From assembly GCA_029204225.1 (NCBI GenBank), contig CM055114.1:18372540-18432539 (forward strand): a DNA stretch of 60,000 nucleotides, written 5' to 3'. Below are positions 47,913 through 57,517 of the stretch, one piece after another. Position 1 is the first letter of the stretch. Each line of letters starts with the position of its first letter. Position numbers and translations under genes: made by a program. Under the pieces are notes generated by a model that was not told the DNA's origin, did not search any database, and saw only the letters and a list, made by a program, of their open reading frames with translations. Source of the stretch: Diphasiastrum complanatum (Eukaryota > Streptophyta > Lycopodiopsida > Lycopodiales > Lycopodiaceae).

Positions 47913-47989
47913 CAAAATCAGGCTAAGGCGCGATTTTGGGTCGTTTGACCAAGTCAAACGGCCCAAAATCGCGCCTTAGCCTGATTTTG
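47913..47989. repeat. Hairpin 2 inside the foldback
   Basis: Arms 47,913-47,950 and 47,953-47,989 are reverse complements with one mismatch (GGGTCG / CGGCCC) and a 2-base loop. T-tracts of 12-18 bases flank the hairpin. Confidence 0.9.
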
Positions 47990-48642
47990 AATTTTTTTTT
48001 TTTTTTGGTCCGAAACGCAATTTTTGGCCTTCTGATGAAGCGAAACGGCCAAAAATCGCGATTTTGGGCCAAAAAAAACGAAAAACTGGCCTCTGGAATA
48101 TATTTTCGTTTGCAAACTAATAAAAGCAAATTGACTTATAAACACCTTTTTTGAGGTTCTGAGGTCAAACAGACTAAATCCATGGCGAAATGAAAATGTA
48201 TCCTGAAGGCCAATTTTGAAAAAAATAATATCCATCTGAAAAAAATAAATTATTTGGTATGTGAAAGGCTAATGAAAGTGAGGTAGTCTTAGTTTGAATG
48301 TGAAGGGGGACACAAAAGTGGGTTGATTAAAATTCATAAGCAATTTTCAAATTTGAAATGTACTTGGGCATTAAATGAGGCCTGCAAGTCTATGTCCCAC
48401 CTACAGCCCTAGCTGTTGTCCTATTGGAACCAAGACAATGAATATGCTAGTCTTGCCTTACAAAGTACCTACAAAAGTCTATGGATGATGGGACCTATAT
48501 TTAGCCCTTAACTCTTGCTCACCCTATGTGGTAACCCAAGGTAAAAGTGCCACGTAGGATTGATTAACACTAAACTAATTATGATTAACAAACCTGTTTA
48601 GGCAAGGAAGAGGCCCTTTTTGAGTCCAAAAAGGGCACTAAT

Positions 48643-49280
48643 TTTTCTTGATCTTGTACATAGCAACATTTGTGGCCCAATGCAAACTACTTCGAAAGGG
48701 GGAGCTCTCTATTTTCTAATCTTCATTGATGACGTCTCTCGAAGGACTGCTGATTTTTTTCTGAAGAATAAATCAAAAGCATTCAAGTTCTTCAAGCAGT
48801 TCAAGGCGTCTGTTGAAAATCCAGAGGAAGATCAAGGCTCTACACACTGATAGAGGGGGAGAATTTATCTCCATAGAATTCAAGGAGTTCCACAAGGCCA
48901 ATGGAATATATCAACAATATACAAAAAGCTACTCACCGTGTAGCTGAGAAGAAGAATCAGACACTCATCAAAAGTGCCAAGAGCACGTTGGCCCATGCCT
49001 CTCTTCCAAAGAATTTTTGGGCAGAAGCTGTTACTACAGCTGCCTATCTACAAAATTGATTCATCACTAAGGCCTTGAATGACAAAACACCTTATGAGGT
49101 GTGGACAGGATTGAAGCCATCCCTCAAGCACATTCGAGTGTTTAGATGCATTGCTTACTCTCAGATCTTTGAAGATCTAAGACAAAAGCTAGACGACACC
49201 AGCAAAAAGTTGATTATCATCGGCTATTTCCCAAACCACAAGGCATACAAGCTCTACAATTTGGACACTCAAAAACGTGA
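48643..49280 (+). pseudogene. Copia integrase core (family G, part 2)
   Basis: Resumes after the foldback with LDLVHSNICGPMQT and FIDDVSRRT (48,620-48,850), then degenerate sequence with the DRGGEF motif and stops, then TPYEVWTGLKPSLKHIRVF and IIGYFPNHKAYKLYNLDTQ (49,075-49,280), the usual end of the integrase core. Broken by stops and frame slips and by solo LTR R2 at 49,281. Confidence 0.85.
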
Positions 49281-49811
49281 TGTCGGCTGATTCTGACGAA
49301 TCTCCAAGAACTCGGCCAAAGCTACCCAAGAGCACCTCTCACCTTAGACCAACGAGGTCTTTGAGAAGACAAGATGAACGAAGAGTGAGAGCCGAGGAAC
49401 ACTAGTTAATACTTTCAAGTAGAAACTGTGTAAGCCTCATGGTGAATCCCAAAAGATAAAATGACGATGTAAGATCTAGTATTTCTAGGCAAAGTAATAA
49501 ATGCAAGTAGACCCCTCCTAAAGAAAGTAGAGTGAGCCACCTTTTGATGGTGACCTCTAGTGGAGAGCATTATTCCACTTGTGATTTGTGAAATGTGGAA
49601 ATGCCACTAGGATGCCACCTAAGGATCTCTCTTGTTTATTTAAGAGACTCACCCTTTGTATAAGGGAGGATTTTGTGTAATGCATCTACTCCATGTCCAA
49701 ATGAGAAGAGCCTCCATCCTTTGAGCTCCTTGATCATGATTGTTTTTTTGAGTGATTCTCTTATGATCATGCCCTTCCATCCCTTTATGTGTGATTGTGA
49801 ATTCTCCAACA
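49281..49811 (+). mobile_element. Solo LTR R2
   Basis: 531 bp, TGTCGG...CCAACA, homologous to 6184-6732. No interior or second LTR is attached. It sits in the pol of family G between integrase and RT. The flanking five bases (CGTGA and ATGAG) do not match, so the ends or target copies have changed, possibly with loss of adjacent pol. Confidence 0.65.
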
Positions 49812-49825
49812 ATGAGTCTAAACCT

Positions 49826-50469
49826 CGACAAGTCGAACCACATCAGAGGAGGTATACACCTTCCAACCGGAAGGATCCGAAGTCAAAAGCCAAGAGCACA
49901 AAGTGTGCAAGCTGCACAAAGCAATCTATGGTCTGAAACAGGCCGCAAGAGCATGGTTTGATAGAATCAACTCTGATCTCATTCAATTGGGATTTGCAAA
50001 CAATTCAGCTGACTATAATGTTTATTCAAAGCATATAGGCACCAATTCAGTTCACATAGCTCTTTACGTAGATGATGCATTTATTCTGTCTAACTACACT
50101 TCTCTACTGCACACTACTAAGCATGATTTGTCAAAGGAATTTGACATGACTGATTTAGGAGCTGTTCATTCTTTGCTAGGAATTCACATTACTAGAAATA
50201 GACTTCAGAAGAAGATCTATCTTAGCCAGCAGACATATCTAAAAGGCATTTTAGAAAAGTTTCATATGTCTGATTGCAAACCAATTGATACTCCAATGGA
50301 TCCAAGTATAGTATTGACTAAACCTTCTATTTATTTCAGAACTATACTTCACATTGAATCTGATTTCAATAGTACCACACACAAACCATCTCTAATCTCT
50401 TCGGTGGACTATACTCTTGTTTTAGAGTATGAATTAATTTTTAAGATCCTGTTGGACAATCAGCTGTGA
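49826..50469 (+). pseudogene. Copia reverse transcriptase (family G, part 3)
   Basis: An open frame through RT motifs: EEVYTFQPEGSEV, VCKLHKAIYGLKQAARAWFDR, and LYVDDAFILS with the YVDD catalytic box, then DLGAVHSLLGIHI and the linker before RNase H. The first RT motifs are missing, having been lost around R2. The frame ends at 50,469 with no RNase H; no LTR was recognised downstream. Confidence 0.85.
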
Positions 50470-50734
50470 TTACATTTAGCATAAGCTGTCTATTAGACTG
50501 TTTTTGCATTTAGCAGCCGATTAGAACGGGAGAGCCGTTCCGCAATATTTCTGCTCTCTTGTCCGTTCGCGTTCTTCTATCTCCCTTGTCCCATCACATG
50601 AGAATCGAGAATGATATGATCTAGCAGATTCACAAAAGAACAAGTCACAGACAAGAATATGATCTGCGACTTAAGTCTTTACTTAACTTGAGTCTTTGAT
50701 GCATGGAATGGAAACTAAAGATATGAACTTGCAG

Positions 50735-50839
50735 GTGGAGGTGAAATAACAACGGCTTTGCAGATCTTTTACGACGTCTTTCAAGTGAGATTAGGTGTCA
50801 TTGTATTCACCCTACTGGTTGCTTGTTCAATATTCTTCG
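50735..50839 (+). CDS. Candidate internal exon of an unidentified membrane protein
   Basis: Preceded by an acceptor (AACTTGCAG) and followed by a donor (GGTAATA), this 105-base segment encodes about 34 residues starting GGEITTALQIFYDVFQVR and continuing into a ~17-residue hydrophobic stretch. Codon use and amphipathic-then-hydrophobic composition look coding, unlike the surrounding AT-rich DNA. I do not recognise the family. It could belong to the same gene as 51,799-51,957, but the simple splice between them breaks the frame, so at least one further exon or another junction would be needed. Chance remains possible. Confidence 0.3.
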
Positions 50840-51244
50840 GTAATATCACCAATGTCACACTGACAACAAGAATGGTCAGTACAACTTAAGGATCAAACCT
50901 GTTGGTATTCATAGAAGTCCAATTTTTAGCAATTGTTCATGTGAAGCTTTTGATTCTGCAATCTACATGACACAACTAGAACCCCTCAATTTTAGAGGGC
51001 ATTTATGAACAAACAAAGCGGTTTTTATTGTTTTGGAATGCAAGAAATCTAGCATAGTATTGTAGATCTAATGCTTACTAATTTGATCGGGGGAATACGT
51101 GACTAAAATATCTCCACTTACAAGGCTCTTATTCGTGATGGTGATAGAGTTTAATCCAATCAAGCTAACTTCAGAAAAAAGAAAAAAATTAAAAAAAACC
51201 TGGAATCAAGTATCTCTACAATACCATTTATTCATTCCTGGGTT

Positions 51245-51393
51245 TGCTTTTGCCTATGATCATGCAAACAAAAATTGCTTTTGCTTATGCCTCATGCATT
51301 GTTTGCATGACTTCGTACTTATGGCTCATGCAACTGAAAATAGCTTTTGCTTTTGCTTATGACTCATGCAATGTTTGCATAGTGTTTGCATGA
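51245..51393. repeat. Imperfect repeats of a GCTTTTGCTTATG-type word
   Basis: Units built on GCTTTTGCTTATGNCTCATGCA and GTTTGCATGAC recur three times with spacing of 50-80 bases. Probably slippage-derived. Confidence 0.6.
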
Positions 51394-51798
51394 CTATATA
51401 TTATTTTTTAATTGGCAACAAATGCATGTTACTTTAGCCCTCAACTAAGGTTTCGCCTTAAAAATAAAAACCACCATCACATAATATCATTTAAGGTTAA
51501 CATTTTTCAAATTTCATTGACCTAGCTCACCACATACTATTGCCTTTGCAATGCAGGCTAACAAAACTACCCTCTCATACGTGAAAATGTAATACACTAT
51601 TGACCTACCTCACCACATAATATTGCCTTTGCAAGGCGCAAGGCAAGGCGAACAAAACGTAATACAGTGCGTGTCTAAACTTGTGTGATAGTTAGGCTTT
51701 GGCTACTTGTGAACACAAATTCTCCTGTAAATTTAGCAATATGGTGCCAGTAACTTGTGACTTCATTCAACTGAGCTGAAGCGCTGCAAAGTCTTTAG

Positions 51799-51957
51799 TT
51801 CCGGGATGAAAAGGAATGGCTGGCAGAATTCCAAGGAGATGCAGACAGCTACACTGGCATGTCACTTGATGGATCATCAGGAAAGAATTTCACATCTGCA
51901 GACCCGGCAAGCTATGGCTTTGATCATCAGCTCAAGCGACATTATATCATCATATAA
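51799..51957 (+). CDS. Candidate terminal exon of an unidentified host gene
   Basis: After an acceptor-like CTTTAG (51,793-51,798) there are 52 sense codons and a TAA (51,955-51,957). The peptide is hydrophilic, starting FRDEKEWLAEFQGDADSY, with a Ser/Gly/Asp-rich middle and a basic end. Composition is that of an ordinary C-terminal tail and differs from the retrotransposons around it. No family recognised. It may be the last exon of a gene whose other exons include 50,735-50,839 or lie within a repeat-laden intron to the left. Confidence 0.35.
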   Translation, partial: FRDEKEWLAEFQGDADSYTGMSLDGSSGKNFTSADPASYGFDHQLKRHYIII

Positions 51958-54900
51958 GATCCCTCACCTGATGTCGCACAAAGCGCTACAACAACGATCC
52001 AATAAAACACTCATGGAATCCTTCTTTCTACTACTACAATTACGAGGCAGCAATCACTGCATCTCGCCCAATCTCTTTTTGATACCAGATCGTCAATGTC
52101 TAGGTAAAACCCACCTCGGCCCCACTCACGCCGAGGCCTAGAAATCATCCCTCCAGGCAAAAAATTGCTACTTTAGCAGAAAGTGGTGGCAGTGCCAGGA
52201 CCCTATTTGCTCCTGTCTCAGTCCAGTACTCCCGTCCATGTCTTCATTGTCTTGTGATGCAAAAGCGTGTGCTACCTACAATATCAAAGAAAGGCTGATA
52301 CCTTTGTACGCCTTACGTGGGCTCCCCCGCAATGCCTACGGAAAGCCATAGCCAGCAACATTAGCAGCAGCAGGAGCTTCCTCGCATCAGAACAATGCAC
52401 TGCAAAAAGCAAAAGCGAGAGCAGCTGCAGCGTCAATAAGCTTTTAGGGGATAAGTACTGAAAAATACTATCCTTTTACGAGTTTATACACTCATCATTC
52501 ATGCATTGATACTATGTTTTTTTTGCTTTGCTATCATAGAGGTGAGTGAGGATGATTTCACACTATTGCTTCTTGTATTATCAACGAGTGAAAGCAGTGA
52601 GATCAGAGATAATCTAACTTGGGTGGCAAAGCCAAACTCAAGCATGATACACCAAGTCACCATGGTGACATGCCATTAGTCCACTTTTCTTAAGTCGACC
52701 CTGGCAACATGCGACAAGGTCCCAAAGTCCTTAAAACCGCTTGGACTTTGCCCCTATATGGCAAGTGGTCCATGCACCTCATGTGCAACATGGTGGCAAC
52801 ATAAGATAAGTGTGAAAGTGGTTGTTCTCTCAAAATTGGATGTCTCTTATGATATTTCTCTCAAAGATTGTGCGTCTCTTGTAGATGAGTTTGAGTTGAA
52901 AAATGTGCTCTTTTATTTTAAGCTTTTAAATTGCAAATTTTTTCGTATTGTTTTAGTTGGAACATTTTTATTTTTAAGCTTTATGAATTGCAAAACTTTT
53001 TATTTTTTTGAATGTTTTAGAGAGCACAACAAAGGTGCTCATAATCTTTCACATTATCCGGTTTTAAATTGCAATCATTTATATTTTTCATTTTCCAACT
53101 ATTTGAACAATTTTTTGAGATTTGAGAATGCATGTATATGGCAAAACTTCTTGTGATCTTTCAAATCACATTGTCTTTTATTGCAAGCATAGTTCATTTA
53201 TGACATACTAGATTTTTATGCACAAATGTCAAACGTAACCGGGAGCACAAGGCTTCAAGATGTCAACACCACAACAAGTGCACAAGGCTTCGAGATGTCA
53301 ACACCACAACAAGTGATGCATGCAGTTCTTCTTTCTTAACCAACTCATCTCAACAGTCTTGACATTGCTTCTATTTTGAGACAACCAAAGCCTTAAAGTT
53401 CAACAAATTTATACATTCTGGTAAAAGATTCCATGTAAATTCGCATTTTTATTCAACAGTCTCAGTAAATTAGTAAAAACATTTACAACAATATGCAAGA
53501 TCATTATATTAAGGTTAGTTGTTGTAGCTGTACGTACCCTCTTAAGACTTTAGATAACAATCTCGTGGATGGCCTCTGGTGATGTCAATTTAGCTAAGGT
53601 AAGCAGCAAAATACAATGCAGCTTGAAGGGAGGGAGAAGCATCAAGTTGCAAGACCACAAGACAACTTCATGATATTTTGGTTCTTAATTTGGGGATGAA
53701 AAATAGTATTAGTTTCTAAAAAGAAAAACGTAATTAATTAATCAACAAGTAGAAAATATTCTTTCACTTCACCTAACAAAAAAGTTAAAAAATTATTTGT
53801 CGAGGAATGTGAGAAGACTGTAGACCACTAGAATTTGAATTCTATTAATAAGTGAATTATTTGCAAAGGCTTAAAACATGGCACACTTAATGTATACAAA
53901 AACACCTTCTACAAAAACTTATCTAAAGTCAAAACATACAACTTAAAATTTGATAGGCTCATAGCTTTTTGAGGGCTCAAGCGTGTCAACTTTGGAACCT
54001 ACAAGAAAATATTGGTTAAAGATTTGAAACTTTGTAGGCGTTGATAGAATTTTGGCAAGCATTGAGCACAAGTAGCTACATTCGTTAATCATTCTCATCT
54101 ATAGTCCATGTTGTGCATCTACAAAAAAAATGAACTCTTGAATTCTTATATTTAAAATAGCCATATAAGATTAATAAGTGAGTTAGTCCAAGTTTATCAA
54201 ATCAAAAAGCACACAAAAAAAGAGTGCTCTTTTTTAGTCCAACAAGGAGGCCTGAATGTGACTAATAGTAGCCATTTATTAGCTTGTGAAGGCCTTTAAA
54301 CTTTACAATCCTGTAAGTAAAACTAATAGTTAGCAATTTATTAGCTTATAGAGGCCTAAAGAGGGTGCCACTTTCCATATGAATGGTCCTAAACCTTTTG
54401 GGCCCTATGAAGCTTTACAAAGCCTTAAATAGTTTAAAAATTTTAATTACATGACACTCCCCTTGCTTTTGAATTTTTGTCCTAAATAATTGAGGTACTT
54501 GATTAAGTCAAGCTAATGAGCAAAACCATTGACATCAAATCCACACAATTGATTGTGTGCACGATCGTCTGAATGTCGAATGGTACCACTTGAAAAGGTG
54601 CTCTGTCGGATCTATCTCCAGACTATGTCACCATTTGAACATGCATCTATGTACAATTTAAACAATTTAGTCTTAACTCAACATTGTGAATAAACACATT
54701 AGTTAGCAACAATCTCTACAAACTTGTATATATACAATAAAATAGAATAAGACGATGATGCGTGATCTAGAGTTTGAAACAAGAACTCAATTGCATCAAA
54801 TGATATGATTCCTCATAATCGAAGATCCCAAGAGAGTGAGAGTAGTTCAAGAAGTAGAGATATTGTTTCAATCTGTATCAAGCATAGTAGGATCACAACG

Positions 54901-55019
54901 CATAGTACTGTGAACCATTTTCGGACATATGATTCACCCCTATCACAACAACTAGCATACATATTGTTAGCAACTGTGCTAACACAGAGAAAATAAAAAA
55001 AAGAAAGAAAATAAAACTC
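51958..55019. other. No recognisable gene; short repeats
   Basis: AT-rich, with a somewhat GC-richer patch at 52,100-52,420. Open frames (for example 52,758-53,156, T-rich and hydrophobic) lack motifs. Contains a tandem duplication (53,246-53,315) and an imperfect duplication of a 'ctaatagt..ccatttattagctt..gaggcct' segment at 54,247-54,297 and 54,320-54,355. Confidence 0.4.
53246..53315. repeat. 35-bp tandem duplication
   Basis: Two adjacent 35-bp units beginning CACAAGGCTTC differ by one A/G change. Confidence 0.9.
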
Positions 55020-55150
55020 CGTGGCATGTGTTTTGTAAGACCACGTATGAGTATTTGTCAATAAACTTCAGCCATGGCATGTGTTTTGTAAGTCCATGAG
55101 TAGAAGCTTAAATAATAATAAAAAACCTTAAACTTAGATTTAGAACTTAG

Positions 55151-55199
55151 ACTTAGGAAACTTAAGATTAAAAATATTTTATCTTAAGTTTTCCTAAGT
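55151..55199. repeat. Hairpin within the gypsy LTR region
   Basis: Arms ACTTAGGAAACTTAAGAT (55,151-55,168) and its complement with one extra T (55,181-55,199) enclose a 12-base AT loop. Just upstream, 55,022-55,050 and 55,074-55,103 form an imperfect direct duplication (GCATGTGTTTTGTAAG). Confidence 0.8.
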
Positions 55200-55773
55200 T
55201 AAGAAATTTGAAGTTCTAAATCCTAAGTTAGAAGTTCTAGAAAGGCTAGAAACAGATTAGTCCCATAAGTTAGTAGACACTTATGGAAGACCCTCGCCAT
55301 AAAAGGAGAGGTATTTGCATTGTAAACAACACTCTAAGATTATGCTAAATTGCTCTCTATTGAGATTATCATTCTATTTCTTTGTGTTCCCATTGGAAGG
55401 TGCATAGCTTGAGGGAAGGTGCTCGGGCCTCTTCTTGCCTCCTTTCATTGGCTTATTGTGGCATGTTTTTATTGGTTTATTTAGTTAGCCACAACTTATC
55501 TTTCAAACCCTCTGGGTGTTAATTTAGGTCTTAGTTTAGCAACCTTGCTAGTTAGGTTTGCCTTAGCAAGGATTTTTATTGTTGTTTCTAATTAGCCTTA
55601 TTTCCGTTTTGAGCACTAGTTGGGTAAGCCTTAGTGCTCTCATCCTTGTTGATTATTTTCGTATTTCCGTTGAAGCTTGTTGTAGAAACTTAAAAAGTGG
55701 ACGAATCTCTACATCCCTATACTACACCCGTAAGTAGATCTAGCCACCGCACGAACTAGAAATACTTCCAACA
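55200..55773 (+). mobile_element. 5' LTR (3' part) of a Ty3/gypsy element
   Basis: The right end is fixed by the primer-binding site at 55,774. The sequence has a TATA-like CCATAAAAGG (about 55,300-55,310) followed by GAGAGGTATTTGCATTGTAAAC, an arrangement common in plant LTR promoters. The left end could not be placed because the second LTR lies outside the window; it may reach 55,020 or further. Confidence 0.6.
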
Positions 55774-55790
55774 TTGGCGCCGTTGCCGCG
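55774..55790 (+). other. Gypsy primer-binding site
   Basis: TTGGCGCCGTTGCCGCG differs by one base from the TGGCGCCGTTGCCGG-type site of Athila/Tat-like plant gypsy elements. It immediately follows the LTR end AACA. Confidence 0.75.
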
Positions 55791-56614
55791 TTTTAAGTAT
55801 TTTCTACCTAGCTTCTTCTCCTTTTTCTTTTTGTTTTTTTACTTCCGTGTTGTATGTTTGCTTGTGTGCTTGTCTCTATCTACCAACAAACAGCACGCGT
55901 CGTCTCTCCAGGTCCTACACGAGCTGCGAAGCAACTTTTTCAATCGAGGGGAAGCAACAAAAGAGTCAACTTGGGCATTTTCTTCAAAAGAAGTGACCCA
56001 AAACCAAAAAGGTATATCAGAATTCGCCAGCCTGTCTGTAGCCTTAACAGACCTTGATCTTTCATTTTATCACCTCCACGAATTCTGACAATGATTAGAT
56101 TTTGAGAAAACAACTTGATATACTGTCAAAATCCCTTACTTCTCACCCAAATCTTTGTCCTAGAATTCGCCGGCTTCACTGAGGCTAGATCTCATTAAAA
56201 TCAATCCTCTAGCAGCTCCGCAAATTCTATCTCAGATATTTTGCCTGTTTACTGTTAGAACATCACATTTTTTTTCATATTCCCTATCTGCTAGTCAAAC
56301 CTTTTTGTTAGAATTCGCCATCTAGCCTAAGAATTTGTTCTTAAAGAGCACGATTTTCCTGTCCTATCCGCGAACTTTGAAACTCCAATTTTTTTCCAGG
56401 AAATCTAAAAAAATCATTATTCTGACATTCAAAACTCCTTTTTAGAATTTGCGAGTATTACAGTTAGATTTATCTGCCTTTCCACAATTTCTCAGCCTGT
56501 CCGCGAATTATATTACGATCAGAAAGACCAATTTTTGTCCTACAATATCCATTTTGCAAGCAAACTGCCCTTTTACCAAGTACAGTACTATCCTGCTCAT
56601 CTATATTCTGCATC
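55791..56614 (+). other. Leader of the gypsy element
   Basis: Non-coding, with several copies of the word AGAATTYGC (near 56,020, 56,163, 56,310 and 56,452) spaced about 145 bases apart, suggesting old internal duplication. A 104-codon frame starting 55,774 is accidental. Confidence 0.5.
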
Positions 56615-57436
56615 ATGTCTCGTGACTATGCTGAATCTTCTAATCCGACTCCTCCACGGCTAGAACGAAGAATTCCACGTATCGATACACCAAAGTACGA
56701 TGGCGAATCTGACCCAGTCCGATTTCTCCAAGAATTTGCATGCCATTTTTATGGAGATAGCTCTGAAACTGAAAAGCTTCGCCTATTTTCCATGGTACTC
56801 TATGGCACCGCCAAGGAGTGGTACTTGAATCTCGAAGCTCCTAATATTGCTTCTTGGACCACCCTCAAGGACGCTCTCATCAAGCGTTTCAAACCATCCA
56901 AACTGACTCAGAGCCCGTTCATTCAAATTACTCATATCAAGATGCGTCGCGAAGAGTCTGTCCGAAACTACATTGAGTATATTAAACCTCTCAAAGTAGA
57001 ATGTGTTGATGAAAATATCACCAAACGAATGGCCATAAAACTATTCTTAGTTGGATTGCCCAAAAATATCCGTCGTGAACTCAAACCAGTTGACCTTTAT
57101 GATCAACTTAAAGATGTGATGACCGATGCTATCCATGAAGAAGACGAAGGTCCTGACGATGACTTTGACCATCGTGAAAAGAAATCTAAGAATCCAGACC
57201 ATCCTAATCACCCGAAGTCTGATAATATTGCTCAGTCTTCTGAATTTCTACATCAAATGAAAACCTGGCAAAAAGCTCAACAATCTTAGATGGATAAACT
57301 CACTGCCGATTTTCAAACCGCCATGAAACAAATTGTTGAGAAATCCTTTCCGACAAGGGAAATGTCCGGTGTCCAATCTGCTCATAGTATCACACTGCTA
57401 ATGAATGCCCTCAATTGCGAAATCATTTCTCAGTAG
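56615..57436 (+). pseudogene. Ty3/gypsy gag
   Basis: ATG at 56,615, then a retrotransposon-gag domain: YDGESDPVRFLQEF, then a capsid core with LYGTAKEWYLNL, SWTTLKDALIKRF and the MRREESVRNYIEY helix. A TAG at 57,287-57,289 interrupts it; the same frame continues to a TAG at 57,434-57,436. No CCHC knuckle is visible. The product would assemble particles; the interruption makes it defective unless read through. Confidence 0.85.
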
Positions 57437-57517
57437 CCACCAGACCCACCATCTATCAAGCTTACCGCCCTTACCCGCCACAACAACCTGTGCCACGACC
57501 AAGGGTTTACCAACCAT

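Larger units (their letters stand above)
46863..48642. mobile_element. Foldback/palindromic DNA element, 1.78 kb
   Basis: Terminal inverted repeats of 36 bp (46,863-46,898 and 48,607-48,642) differ at three positions and begin ATTAG. They contain a shorter internal inversion (GGCCYTTTTTGA / TCAAAAAGGGCC). Inside, 47,119-47,335 pairs with about 48,205-48,425 over some 215 bp, and the centre is built from repeated modules in both orientations (47,333-47,525; 47,540-47,640; 47,640-47,827; 48,005-48,210). It splits copia family G between the integrase zinc region and core. No transposase is encoded; open frames inside are by-products of the repeats. A clear target duplication is not visible. Best described as a foldback or long-TIR MITE-like DNA element; superfamily unassigned. 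Confidence 0.75.

Noticed and set aside
47309-48235. Several 60-123-codon frames inside the foldback
   Set aside because: Their near-identical Phe/Lys-rich peptides on both strands are produced by the inverted repeat modules and carry no protein-family signal.
52758-53156. 132-codon Phe/Leu-rich frame as a membrane protein
   Set aside because: Very T-rich low-complexity DNA gives such peptides by chance; no splice sites, homologue memory or conserved pattern.
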